The position numbers were made by a program, and so were the translations under genes. A stretch of DNA of 64,000 nt from Evernia prunastri (Eukaryota; Ascomycota; Lecanoromycetes; Lecanorales; Parmeliaceae), in the NCBI GenBank assembly GCA_003184365.1, contig NKYR01000007.1, positions 1 through 64,000 of the forward strand. Reading direction: 5' to 3'. Under the pieces are notes generated by a model. The model made no database searches, had not been told where the DNA came from, and worked only from the letters and a program-made list of their open reading frames with translations. Each line of letters begins with the position of its first letter. Within the stretch, counting starts at the first letter, position 1. Of this stretch, positions 32,124 through 44,021 are shown one piece after another.

Positions 32124-34265
32124 TCAACTAAGCAACACCCTAGTCTCTCCACTCGTCCTAGGGAACAGCGACCTCAATGGCACCGGCTCTTGCTTTTCCT
32201 TCTCGCTTTCCTCTCCATCCTCGCGCACAGCGCTCTCCCTCAACTCATCGACCGCTGCTAACTTCCCCTCCACGAACTCAAAATCCTCGCAGAACCTCTC
32301 GGCCGCAGCCGCCGTTATCTCCTGGGTTAACTTGGTGTTACCCAAACGCTTGAGATTTTCCATTGCGTCCATAAGCGCCGAGGGTAAAAAATCATCGAGA
32401 GTCTGGCTGGCGTTGGTGAGTGGCTGAAGCTGGAATGGTGGAAGCATTGGGACTTTGAGGAGATCATCCGGGGCCTCTTCTAAAGACGCTAGAGCGACGA
32501 GCAGTGGATGAAGGCCAGAGGTATGGAGAAAGAACGCGTGCTGATAGTCTATGAGGCTGGTAGTCAGGCTTGCAAGTTGCTCATTCAACTCGGAAACTCG
32601 ATCCTGGACGAAGTCGTATGCGGAGAGCGTTGACCTGGCTGCTAAGAGACAATTGACAATGAAAATGCTGGCGGAGGGTTCATTGACTTCTTTGGCCATT
32701 TTCTCGCAGGTGGAGAGGAATGGGTTGAGGGCTTGGGAGATGACGGGCTCGAAATCTGCGACGCGAGAAGAAGCTGGAGTGAGCGATGAGTCGTAAGTTT
32801 TTAGTAGAGTGGTAAATTGGGTTAGGGCGTCGTCCAGGAAGTCGGGTATCCGCAGGTCTGGAGTGGGTGCGCCAATGTCTGCCTGAGTGGTCGAGATGTT
32901 GTCGGATAAGACAGTCTGGAATTGACGGAGAGCAGACTGCCCTAGCGAGGACAGTGTTTCAAGCAGACTGGAGTTCGAACCTAGGAGCTTGATGAAGGTA
33001 ACGCGATAGAATATAACCAGGTTAGCAATCTTATACAGTAATATGGCGTCTTCATGGTTTTGAAGAACTTGTTCTATCCGTTGGCGGAGCGCTCTTGCTA
33101 CTCCAGCTACGTTGCGGTTGACCAGCTCCCCCAAAGCTTTGCGTCCATCAAATGCCTCATCCTCGCCTGCTGACCAAGGCTCTGCCTGCTTGCCTGCTTG
33201 GAAACCTTTGTTTATCTCATCTCCGTCGGATATGAAAAGTGACTCTAAAGCTTCTCTCTCAGATACAGTTGCAGAGTGAGTCCATGCCAGCATATCACCC
33301 ACATAGCGAAGGGGATCATGGGCGTGAAACTCTATCGGTTTGGTCATTGGGATCTGCTCATTTTCACTAGATGAACCGGTCAATGCTGAATAGAAAGAAT
33401 TAGTTAGTACATGCTCTCGAGCTTCCGCAAACAGGTCCAAACAACTTTGAAATAGCGTTGGCCGTTCTGCAAGTGCTCGTAAGGCACGGCGAATGACGGA
33501 GCTGAGTTGTGGATTCTCGAGATTCAATGTTTTGAACTCTTTTTGAGTCCATCTGTAGAGTTTCTGATAGCCGATATTGAGATTTCTTGAGCTTTGATCC
33601 ATAAGTTCAAGTCCCAGCCTTTGGTTCTCAGTCCCAAGTAGGACTTGACAATCAACATAGATCTGTTTGACTCTGTTCAAGACTGCAAAGAAATGGTCGT
33701 CCACGGCTCCGGTTGCCCCTGTCAAGACAAGTAGATCCTCCTCTGAGATGATGAAATGCTTGTTGAAGGCATCTAGCAGCTTCTTTTTCGTTTCCAAATC
33801 CTGCTTTTGCACCAAAAGAGTGGAAGCTTCCTCAAGTACAGGTGCATTTTCTTGACGAGCTACCGTCACATTTTGACGTATATCTTCGCAACACTTGTTC
33901 AGACTGTTGATTGTCTTGCCAATACGTTTCAATTGCTGACGCCTCTTCAGCAAAAGCATTTGCACGCGCTGAACCGAACGAACCTCGGCAACGAGACGAA
34001 AGTCCTGTACAACGGCTCCATTTCGCTGTATGACCTCTTTCTGGACATCCAGTCTTAGGAGCCGCCTTGTCTCCGCCGTGTTCGTGATCTCTTTCTCATC
34101 CAAAATACGCAGGGCATCTCTGATTTCGGAGTCTGCATAGGATGCGGACAGAACAGCAGATAGCTTGTTAGATAACGCATTCGATCTCTGCGGTGTCGAC
34201 GAGACGGTCAATTTGTCATCTAAGCTCTCCGAGAGATCGTTGACATAGCTTTGGCTGTCGACCAT
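32124..34265 (-). CDS. COG6: Conserved oligomeric Golgi complex subunit 6
   Basis: A subunit of the COG tethering complex, needed for retrograde traffic within the Golgi and from endosomes. The single-exon ORF has 713 residues from ATG 34265 (MVDSQSYVNDLSESLDD); an upstream in-frame GTG is not a plausible start. The N-terminal half is coiled-coil (RLDVQKEVIQRNGAVVQDF, LLLKRRQQLKRIGKTINSL), followed by FNKHFIISEEDLLVLTG and RVKQIYVDCQVLLG, which are well-conserved Cog6 patterns. The HDPLRYVGDMLAWTHSATVSE segment is also characteristic. It is divergent from ATG9, with 320 bp between the starts. Confidence 0.93.
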   Translation of the reverse strand: MVDSQSYVNDLSESLDDKLTVSSTPQRSNALSNKLSAVLSASYADSEIRDALRILDEKEITNTAETRRLLRLDVQKEVIQRNGAVVQDFRLVAEVRSVQRVQMLLLKRRQQLKRIGKTINSLNKCCEDIRQNVTVARQENAPVLEEASTLLVQKQDLETKKKLLDAFNKHFIISEEDLLVLTGATGAVDDHFFAVLNRVKQIYVDCQVLLGTENQRLGLELMDQSSRNLNIGYQKLYRWTQKEFKTLNLENPQLSSVIRRALRALAERPTLFQSCLDLFAEAREHVLTNSFYSALTGSSSENEQIPMTKPIEFHAHDPLRYVGDMLAWTHSATVSEREALESLFISDGDEINKGFQAGKQAEPWSAGEDEAFDGRKALGELVNRNVAGVARALRQRIEQVLQNHEDAILLYKIANLVIFYRVTFIKLLGSNSSLLETLSSLGQSALRQFQTVLSDNISTTQADIGAPTPDLRIPDFLDDALTQFTTLLKTYDSSLTPASSRVADFEPVISQALNPFLSTCEKMAKEVNEPSASIFIVNCLLAARSTLSAYDFVQDRVSELNEQLASLTTSLIDYQHAFFLHTSGLHPLLVALASLEEAPDDLLKVPMLPPFQLQPLTNASQTLDDFLPSALMDAMENLKRLGNTKLTQEITAAAAERFCEDFEFVEGKLAAVDELRESAVREDGEESEKEKQEPVPLRSLFPRTSGETRVLLS

Positions 34266-34585
34266 GTTGGGAGTCTGGAGCTTGTAGACAAGATGGTCCA
34301 CGTCGGATTAGTCCTAAGTCTAAAACCCTGCCAAGCATCATCCGGTGCTTAGGTAAGCATCCAGCCCTAGGTCACTCGATCGTGCAACACCACAGTTCAC
34401 ATGATCAATCAACAACACACGACTCTCCCGGCAGGATTGCGGTGTCGACTGGTTGAGTATGTTTGAAATAGTCTTATGTTGACGGGTTAATGTGGTATGC
34501 AGATGTCCTGATCATCAGGGGCATCTGTCCACAACATGCGTGAACCCTAGGCAACCTCACTGTAGCAGCCCCGCTGCACTTCTTC
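34266..34585. promoter_or_regulatory. Divergent promoter region of COG6 and ATG9
   Basis: The 320 bp between two opposite start codons must serve both genes. No specific binding site was identified. Confidence 0.55.
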
Positions 34586-37436
34586 ATGATGATGGCTTCG
34601 AATATATTGTCCAGATTCCTGCCCCCTACTACGGGGGAACCGTCGATATACGAGACGCTGCAGCAACATGACGAGCTATCAGATCCGTCAGACTTAGAAG
34701 AAAGAGCAGGCTTGACCTTGGATGAAGAGAACATTGGGCCTGGCTTCCGTGACTATGAGCTTGATGACGCTCTCGCCGATGCTACTGCCGATGAAGGCGC
34801 TCTACCGAGGATAAGGAATTTGAGCCAGCAAGGCCAGAGAAGTTCTGCTAGGAAAGGTCAAAGTCGGATTAGGACACCACACGCTGCCGGCAGAGTCAAT
34901 GTGGATGACTTAGACGACGAGGTTCCTCAGTCCTTGCTCATTGAAGACGGTCAAGACCCATTGCCAATGTCAAACGCTGGGCGGGACAGAGTCATGCCGC
35001 CGCCCGTGGCGGGTCCATCGAGTAGAGCGACTCGAGCTAAATGGCAAGCTACTCAGGAGCAGCAGCGATTACACCCAGACCCTATACTCCCGCGAACTCA
35101 CGGCAAGGAAACTTCACAGAGGGGCCATCCTCTGGGAATGGTGGACCCAAAAGACCGAGCGATGTGGATGTGGGCGAATGTCGAAAACCTAGACAATTTT
35201 CTAAAGGACGTTTACGACTACTACATTGGCAACGGGATATGGTGCATTCTATTAAACAGAATGTTGAATCTATTGTAAGCAGAAAAAGTACAATCCACGG
35301 CGCCATAAAGGCTAATTGTTGTACAGTACCTTAGCATTCGTGGTTTCCTTTAGCATGTTTCTCGGCTCATGCATCAACTACAAGGAGATACCGGATAGTA
35401 AAAAGATGTCTCAGATCCTTGTTCCACAATGCACAAAGAACTTGTCCGGGCCCGCGAATCTATTGATCTGGCTGTTTACTTTCTTTTGGATTTGTAAAGT
35501 TTTTCAATACGGCTACGACTTTCGCCACTTGAGGCATATGCAAAATTTCTATCGCTATCTGCTAGAGATCTCGGACACTGACATTCAGACGGTCTCATGG
35601 CAAGAGGTTGTGAAGCGGTTGATGTTACTGAGAGACTCGAACCCCGTTACAGCTGCAGCCGTTAAGGACAGACATCGTCGCTTCTTAGGTAGCCAGTCCA
35701 AGCAACGCATGGATGCCCATGACATTGCGAACCGTCTTATGCGAAGAGAGAATTACATGATCGCCCTGATCAACAAAGACATTCTTGATCTTACACTACC
35801 CTTGCCCTTTTTGAGAAACAGGCAGTTTTTTTCGAAAACCCTCGAATGGAACCTGAGCTTGTGTATCCTGGATTTTGTATTCAACGAGCAAGGTCAGGTT
35901 AGGCCTCTGTTCCTCAAAGATATCAGCCGCCGTACTCTCAGCGATAAGTTACGAGAACGGTTCATATTCGCGGGATTTATGAACCTCTTCTGTGCTCCTT
36001 TCTTAGTGATCTTCTTCATGCTCTATTATTTCTTCCGCTATTTCAATGAGTACCAACGCAATCCCTCTCAGATCGGGTCCCGTCAATATACTCCTCTGGC
36101 GGAGTGGAAATTTCGAGAGTTTAACGAGCTCTGGCACCTATTCCAGCGACGGGTGAACATGTCATACCCCTTTGCTTCACGCTATCTCGAGCAGTTTCCC
36201 AAAGATAAAACGATTCAGATCTCAAGATTTATTGCGTTCGTCACCGGCGCCCTGGCTTCCGTTCTGGCCCTGGCCTCTGTCATTGATCCAGAGTTATTCT
36301 TGGCATTCGAGATCACGCCCGAACGGACAGTCTTGTTTTATCTTGGCGTCTTTGGAAGTGTCTGGGCCGTCGCTAGAGGTATGGTGCCTGAGGAAAACCA
36401 TGTCTTCGACCCCGAGTACGCTCTCACTAATGTGGCGGAATATACGCACTACCTCCCAAATCACTGGCGAGATCGACTCCACACCAACGAAGTACGTGCG
36501 GACTTTGCTACGCTCTACAAAATGAAGCTGGTAATATTCCTAGAAGAGATTCTCAGCATTATCATCACGCCTTTGATCCTCTGGTTTAGCCTTCCCAAAT
36601 GCAGTGATCGGCTTATAGACTTCTTCCGCGAGTTCACGGTTCATGTCGATGGACTCGGATACGTCTGCTCTTTTGCAGTATTCGACTTCAAGAAAGGAGG
36701 CAACAGTACTGCCCCCCTAGATGGTGAAGCAGCGCAGGATCTCCGCGATGAATACTATTCAACCAAGGATGGCAAAATGCTAGCTTCTTACTATGGGTTC
36801 ATCGACAACTATGTGACTAACCAACGGCCGGGGGCCCCCTTCCTCCATCCAACGACCAAGTCAAGCTTTCAAGTACCCCCCGTATTCCCAGGCCTGATGT
36901 CCCCAACTCTGGCTCCCGAATTACATGGGCCAGCTCTTGGCAAACTAGCGAGAGCAGATCGCCACAAGCGAGCTCCCACCCGATCGGTCTTGTCTGGCGC
37001 AGCGACAGGACAGCAATTCGTGCACCAGCGTACTCCGAGATTCGCTCCCACAGGTGGTCACGCATCACCTGTGGCTTCTATCTTATTGGATCCTCAACAT
37101 CAACCTGCGTCTAATCGTCCACGATCGCAGCGTAGATTTGGCACTCAGTCTCGGCTCAGGACGTCAACAAAGCCACTTCAGGATCCTTTGGAAGACGATG
37201 AAGAGGCTCTGCTGGAGAATGATGGACGCTCGGGCGCGGATGGTAGTGAGGGCGGGGCAGACGATAGTAACTTGGGTGAATCGTGGAAAACGACTCGTGC
37301 AGGTACGCTGGATGAGAATGGCGAGGAAGACGTGCGGGCAACAAATGACGATAAAGGGCCTGGTGGGATTTTGGGCTTGGTCTACCAATTTTCGAAGGCC
37401 CAGACAGAGGGTAGGGGCACGGGTGTAAGCATTTAA
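34586..37436 (+). CDS. ATG9: Autophagy-related protein 9 (lipid scramblase)
   Basis: The multispanning membrane protein of autophagy, carried on Golgi-derived vesicles and acting as a lipid scramblase at the growing phagophore. Exons are 34586-35274 and 35327-37436, totalling 932 residues. The cytosolic N-terminus is acidic and Ser-rich. MWMWANVENLDNFLKDVYDYY is the conserved entry to the core, followed by the first helix across the intron (LNLFTLAFVVSFSMFLGSC). Further signatures are FFWICKVFQYGYD, RRENYMIALINKDILDL, FCAPFLVIFFMLYYFFRYF and YTPLAEWKFREFNELWH. The end of the core reads IITPLILWFSLPKC and VDGLGYVCSFAVFDF. A long disordered C-tail follows. Length and order match fungal Atg9. 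Confidence 0.95.
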
Positions 37437-38157
37437 CGCTTCATCTCCAATGGAAGTCTACGCTATGATACCTGCATCAGCTTAGCTGGTGGTCCGGCGT
37501 TCATCCATATCTTATGTGCATAAAGCCAAGGCGTCGTGAAGTCGGAGGCGGTGAAATCCGGCCTAGCATTCGAAAATGGAGATAGCAAGCCGACTTTTTG
37601 ATCCACAACTACGATTTACTCCTGGGTTCTTGTTTTCCGCCCAAACCGATTCGCAGCCATGGTTTCTGTAGTGGAACGTTCTGGTCGCTGGTAGAAGAAT
37701 TACATTTCGTGCGGCAGCCTACTTTCACCACGTGGATCAAGCTAAAGATGAAAGGAATTTTGTTAGAGAGGATGTATACAACGTTATATCAATCGATTTC
37801 TGGTTGTGGTGATGGCATGATTGCATGAATGTGTTTGCGTGGGAATACGGCTCATTTAGTGTGATGTAGAAATCAACAGTAATAATCCATGATGTCGTCG
37901 TGGCAAATAAAAGAAAGTGTAAGTTAAGTAGTTACATTTATTTATCGTCGGAAATTCTGCTTGCAACAGTAACTGACTAAGTTGTAAACATTTGTCTCCG
38001 GCTTACAACTTCCCCCATCAAACTTAGCAACACTTAAAAGTATTCCTGACCCCCTTCTCCTCAATGCACTTCCTATACCTTCTTATCACACTTACCCATT
38101 CATAACATCATCACGGCCGGACTACCCTCTCTAGCCACACCGTTGGATCTGAGGTCT
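37437..38157. other. Intergenic region between ATG9 and the mitoferrin gene
   Basis: About 720 bp with no supportable gene; 3' flank of ATG9 and promoter of the mitoferrin gene. Confidence 0.55.
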
Positions 38158-39406
38158 ATGGCCGCCCATGACCCAGTCCCGGTGGAGGATATCGAGTGAG
38201 CAGATGGTTCCACGCCTTGCGCTCAAGCTTTAGTTCACTAAGTCTAGATCGCAGTTATGAAGCTTTACCGCCCAATTTTACAGCGTGGGAGAACATGTTG
38301 GCTGGTGGATTTGCCGGGGTCGCGGTGAGTATCACCCTACGGCGCTGAGCCCCCAATGTCATCCAGAGCTAATGGGATCCCAGGAACACTCTGTCATGTA
38401 TCCGGTCGACATGCTAAAGGTAGTCCTTCACACCCACCGACTCTTCTGGCTTTGCGCTGACACTCCGCAGACCCGCCTCCAAGTACTAAAGCCCGCCGAA
38501 GGCGGCCTGTATACCGGCATGCATCAAGCCTTTTGGAAGATACGGAGGATAGAAGGATACAGATCGATGTGGAAAGGCGTCTCAAGTGTGATCGTTGGGG
38601 CTGGTATGCTGTGTGTGCCCCTAGGAAGAGCATAGAGTAATGACGTGATGAAGGTCCGGCGCATGCCCTCTACTTTTTGACCTACGAGGCAGTGAAGCAC
38701 GCCATGGGAGGAAACAATTCAGGACATCATCCACTGGCAGGAGGTAGATTGCACGAGCCTCGGGATTGTTTGAAAATGGGCTGACAAGGTCTAGCTGTCA
38801 GTGGGGCTTGCGCAACGATTGCCAGCGACGCCTTGATGAACCCGTTCGACGGTGAGCATAGTCGCCATACTAGATCGGACGCTTCTGACTTTCCGATTAG
38901 TTATCAAGCAGCGCATGCAGGTCCATGGTTCGATTTTTAGGTCAATACGGCAGTGTACGAAATCAGTCTACAGGAACGAGGGCCTCCGTGCATTCTACAT
39001 CTCGTATCCAACGACGATAAGCATGACCGTTCCTTTCACCGCTCTGCAATTCTCGGCTTACGGCTCCATCTCGCAATATCTGAACCCTTCACGAGACTAC
39101 AACCCTGCGACGCATATGGTTGCCGGCGGGCTGGCGGGAGGCTTGGCTGCGGCACTGACAACGCCCTTGGATGTGATCAAGACTCTGCTGCAAACGAGAG
39201 GTACTGCGAAAGATAGTGAGCTGAGACATGCGAAAGGGATGTTCGACGCCGCGGCCATCATCAAGAGACAACATGGATACGGGGGGTTTTTCCGCGGTCT
39301 ACAGCCAAGGATCCTGACCACAGTTCCTAGCACTGCGATCTGCTGGTACGCTCATTCCTTCATGTCGTTGCATGATGCGTATGCGGAAGCTGACTTTGCG
39401 ATTTAG
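38158..39406 (+). CDS. MRS4: Mitochondrial carrier, mitoferrin type (Mrs3/Mrs4-like iron transporter)
   Basis: An inner-membrane mitochondrial carrier, most like the iron importers Mrs3/Mrs4. Seven exons fit in frame: 38158-38195, 38255-38324, 38384-38419, 38471-38603, 38654-38743, 38795-38851 and 38901-39406, together 309 residues. The start MAAHDPVPVEDI splices to DYEALPPNFTAWENMLAGGFAG, the usual mitoferrin N-terminus. The three carrier signatures are present: YPVDMLKTRLQ, MNPFDVIKQRMQ and TTPLDVIKTLLQTRG. GAGPAHALYF on helix 2 also fits the mitoferrin group. The very short third exon (36 nt) carries the first carrier motif. The choice between MRS3 and MRS4 naming cannot be made from sequence. 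Confidence 0.92.
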
Positions 39407-40535
39407 GAGCTCGTATGAGCTAGCCAAGAACTATTTCATCCGTCATAACGAGGAGCTATGACAGAATCATTATCCCCTGAGCCCACCGGCGTACAGCTCC
39501 CAGAGCTTCGCTCCTCCAGCGGCCACTTTGTATACAAGCGTTTTCATTCAATACCCATTCTTCGGTCGTCGATAGAGCATCATGTCATTGAGCGGGCGTT
39601 GGAAGTATTTGGACAGCATAGCAGCATAATGTGCAACATGATAGAAGGAGCGGCACCAAAAAACATCGGCAGCATTTACGGATTGCACGGCGTACTGGCT
39701 CACTTGCGGATTACTTTTGTACATAGGACGTAAAATTTCCAGCTATTGAACTTGCAGCTGCAGCATCATGCGCTTAAGCATGTACGTTGCTACATGCGCC
39801 TTCATTTGGTCACTGAAGTGGGCGTAGTACAACAGCATCTCTGCTTCAACACTTTGCAGCCGAATGAAACCAAGTTTTTGTCAGTTGATCAGCATTTTTT
39901 GAAGCGGAATTTTCGTTGTTTTAGGATTCTTTTCGTCACATAAAAAGTGAAGTATTTCTGGCAACTGCTTTAAGTACTCTAAGGTAGGGGACGGAGTCCT
40001 GGTACAGTCTGTACCTTAGGTCGACTTGAGAGCTTATGGGGATCATTGTAGAGTAGCAGAGTAGGAGAGTACCTAGGTAGGTACCTTAGTTAGCTATCGA
40101 TTAGTTACTCTAGGTAGGTAGGTACCCACGTACCTTAGGGTCCAATTCAGGGCGTTTCTAGTCTCCGCCAAACTCAAAAAGCTCCCCCTCCAAGCCACCA
40201 CTTTATTATTACTGCACTCTGCTGACTTGCAGTACTCGTATTCTGTCTTGACAGTGCCTTGTAAGTATTCACAGCACCTCCACATACTACTCTACTGCTC
40301 ATTTTATCCCTGACAACGTACAGCCTTAGCTGTTGACAGCTCATTCAGACCCGACAGGACGAGGAAAGGACCATCCCACCCACGTCATCCTTCGCCTGAA
40401 AGCCCTGAACACGAGACGTCTGGGCAGTGACAACTGACCAGCTCCAAGCCTTTACCTACCTATCGTGTCTCCAATTTACCTTGTTTTCCCTATCTCAAAT
40501 TCTCATGGACACATCTAAGCAACTAGCAACGATCA
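39407..40535. other. Intergenic region with clustered CCTAGGTA palindromes
   Basis: About 1.1 kb without a supportable gene. It contains the densest group of TACCTAGGTA/GGTACCTTAG motifs in the window, around 39970-40015 and 40068-40140. The right part should contain the AAA ATPase promoter. Confidence 0.6.
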
Positions 40536-43227
40536 ATGATGCGCAACAAGGCCTCGTCTTCTATGCAGAAGACTTACGATGAATGTTATCTAGTCTGTTC
40601 AACGGCCGTTTATTTTGAAGGCCAGGTATATCACCCTGCTTCTTCACTACGCTCGGTGCACCCTCCCACTAACCATGATTATCTCGATAGAACAACGAAG
40701 CAGAGGCTTTACGGTCATGGCGTTCTGCACTCGATCAGATCTATTATCACAATGCTTACAGGGTCCCGGCAAATTACCAGCCCAAATCGGAGACCGAGCG
40801 GGCATTGCAGGAATCACTTCGAAACATGGAGCTGCAATGCAAGGAACGCGTAGATCTTTTGGAAGCATTGCGGAAGAGTCGGAAAGATGCCAAAGACAAC
40901 GGGGACAGGTCCACCAGCAGCTCGACAACCCGGGGCCGGCCCCCGGTGCCTACGAAACCTGATCATCCCGTGGAACATCAGGTAAATACGGGGTGGGTTG
41001 GAGAGGGTACTGTACCTCCAGTGAATTATCCAGACCTTTCCAAAGCTCCACCAGCTCTTCCACGACGCCCTCTTCTATCAGCGAGGGATTCCAACTACTC
41101 CCAAACAGAGCGGTCTTACAGTAGCCCGCAGATTCATACGGTGACTTCTCCAGTATCCTACGCGCCACCTACGCTGCCAGTACCTGCCACAAAAACATCA
41201 AGAACACCTAGTCCCGACAAGAAAGGCCATGTCATGTTGACTACACTACGAGGACCAAAGGACGGCAAGAAACATGCCAAGTCACCTAGAGCTTCAGGTG
41301 GTCGCTTCGGAGCCCCTCCCGCATCTTCAAAGGCTGCGGGGCTTGCTTGGGACTCAATATCGAAAGGTTCTGGACAAAAGTTAGGCCAATCTTTGGCTGG
41401 TCGGAATGGCAGTACGACCACCGTGGATTCTATCCATCGCGACAGCGTAGGAGGTAATACTTCGTCTAGACCAGACTCTACGAGCTGTACAGATGGAGAA
41501 GAGCAAGCATTAGGGGGCAATGCGTTGGTGCGACCAGATACCCGTGCGCCACAGGACTTGCTATCATACCAAGATGATCCTCGACTTAGTCCATCCTCCA
41601 CAAAGCAGTCAAGCTTCAGTCAGCAAAATTCAAACGGAATCTCAAGCCTGCGCCCGCAGACCAATGCAGATTTGATCACCCTTGAGCCACCAACGCCGCC
41701 ATTGCACGCCGACTCCCTGCGGGACCCGATGGCGACGAACGTGAGACCCAGATCACCAGTGAGGCCAAAAGCTCCGGTCGACTATCCATCCTACAGAACC
41801 GAGTTTCCGCAAACCACGGCTAGCTCAAAAGCGACAGCTCAATTCCGTGCAAGGACTAATCGTTCCGACGACAGCGCAAGGGCGTCCAGTCTACCAACGC
41901 GGCAACGATCTCCTCAAAGAGCAACCCGGCCTCCAGTCCCGGCTAGTATTGCTCGGCGTCCTGTAGCAAATATCTCGTCTCCTCGATCAAATAAGCAAGA
42001 TATTGATGAGTCAGGCAGGCGCGTATCTTTCGAAAGCAATGACGACAACACTAGCAGCAGCTACGAGAAGGAGGAGAGAAAGAGACGACCTCCTCGCAAA
42101 GCTCGCGAAAATGCCATTCCAGTTGACCCTGCACTTGAATCGACGAAACCCGACAAAGAACCATCCAAAACCGCCCAGCTTTCGTCGGCCTGGCACGAGC
42201 GTGTCAAACACATCAAGAAAAACTTGCCCAAAGGAGTTGACGAAGGAGCAGCTAAGCAGATATTCAATGAGATCGTAGTCCAGGGAGATGAAGTCCACTG
42301 GGCTGACGTAGCCGGTCTAGAAGTTGCAAAGAAGGCCCTAAAAGAAGCAGTCGTTTATCCCTTTCTACGTCCAGATCTCTTCATGGGTCTTCGTGAACCA
42401 GCTAGAGGAATGCTACTTTTTGGGCCTCCAGGGACAGGGAAGACGATGCTTGCTAGGGCCGTGGCCACTGAGTCACGGTCGACGTTCTTTGCCATTTCGG
42501 CCAGTAGCCTTACTTCGAAATGGTTAGGCGAGTCGGAGAAGTTAGTCCGCGCACTTTTCTCTCTCGCAAAAGCACTCGCACCTTCAATCATCTTTGTTGA
42601 CGAGATAGACTCACTTTTATCTTCCCGAGGAGGCTCAAGCGAGCATGAGTCCACAAGGCGTATCAAGACAGAGTTCTTGATCCAATGGTCAGATTTACAG
42701 CGTGCGGCGGCAGGTAGCAAACAGACAGATAAGGAGAAGGCCGAGGGCGATGCGTCTAGGGTACTGGTGCTTGCCGCTACGAATATGCCTTGGGCGATCG
42801 ACGAAGCTGCTAGACGAAGATTCGTGAGGAGGCAGTACATACCCTTGCCTGAGGCACCTGTCAGAGGAGAGCAGCTGAAGACGCTTTTGGGGCATCAGAA
42901 ACATAACCTTTCCAAGAAGGATATTCAGGTTTTGGTAGAGCTAACAGATGGTATGTTGTCCTTTTCATGCTCGTGCCCTTAGTCCCTATACTGACACCAA
43001 GGCCAGGCTTCTCTGGAAGCGATATCACAGCTTTAGCCAAAGACGCAGCAATGGGTCCGCTTCGGAGCTTAGGCGAGGCGCTGTTATACATGTCGACGGA
43101 TGAAATACGGCCCATTCAATTTGAGGACTTTGAGGCGAGTTTGATAAACATTCGGCCGAGTGTCAGTAAGCAGGGCTTGCAGGAATTCGAGGATTGGGCC
43201 AAGGAATTCGGAGAAAGGGGCGGATGA
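40536..43227 (+). CDS. AAA ATPase of the Sap1/Yta6 (spastin/katanin/Vps4 meiotic clade) type
   Basis: An ATP-driven hexameric remodelling enzyme of the meiotic AAA clade; the fungal Sap1/Yta6 proteins have loosely known roles at the cell cortex and with microtubules or septins. Exons are 40536-40625, 40691-42950 and 43007-43227, totalling 856 residues. Residues 15-80 form an MIT-like helical N-terminus (CSTAVYFEGQNNEAEALRSW, then YYHNAYRVPANY). A 400-residue disordered Ser/Pro region follows. The AAA core begins at VHWADVAGLEVAKKALKEA, with Walker A GPPGTGKT, Walker B IIFVDEIDSLLSSR, sensor 1 VLAATNMPWAID and the arginine-finger region AARRRFVRR. The last exon supplies GFSGSDITALAKDAAMGPLR and the Vps4-like C-terminal helix. 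Confidence 0.92.
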
Positions 43228-44021
43228 GGTTTTGATATCCTATTGCAGCGGTCACAGGGTAATGAAAGTCCACCTTTTCGAAGATGGCTGATTTGACGAT
43301 ATCATTGCTACGATGTTTGGATCTTGATTGCGAACGTTACAACGAGTATGCATGCCTAGGCAGGAGCCGCCTTTCAGTCGCGGACTTTGTGACTGGTGCG
43401 TTGATCGAATGTCGCTAGTCATGGTAAATCGCCTGCAGTATCTGCTTCAAAACGAAAGTGCTTTTGCCGATCAGTAAGTCTTCTTGAGGTCATTTTGCGA
43501 ATCGAGAGTAGCTTGGTATCTCCCATTCTATCTTACCATTTTTACGAAGAGCTATTGCCCGCTTCTTGGAGGAACACGGTTCCTCATTTCCTACGTGTAG
43601 TATCAACGTGCCCAAAACCCCTGATCTCGCATCTTGGAGTTCATGCCGTCTTTCGATCTTCACATGGTGGTCATGAGGAGATACAGGTCCTCGCTCGAAC
43701 AGCCATAAGCTCGGCTAACATGTAGCTTATGCGGACGACATTGATCCATTAAAACAAAACTTTGAAGCTTCGTTTCTTGGTGCCTCTTTTCCCTCGCTTC
43801 TCTTCGAGACTGGGTTCGTTCTATTCTGCTCAAGGGTCGGGTTGGCATAGCTATACGTTTTCAAGTGCTAGACACCAGACTTTGATATAATTGTTTTGTA
43901 TACAAAGACAACACTGTAGTGGGACGGACGCTTCATCCCATATCCTGGTCACTGGCCAATTTCCCAAGTATCTAAGTATCTTGGTGAATGACAGGGTAGA
44001 GGACAAGCACATAGTATCCGA
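43228..44021. other. Convergent intergenic region between the AAA ATPase and CHL1
   Basis: About 790 bp holding two 3' ends. Short ORFs without motifs only. Confidence 0.55.
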
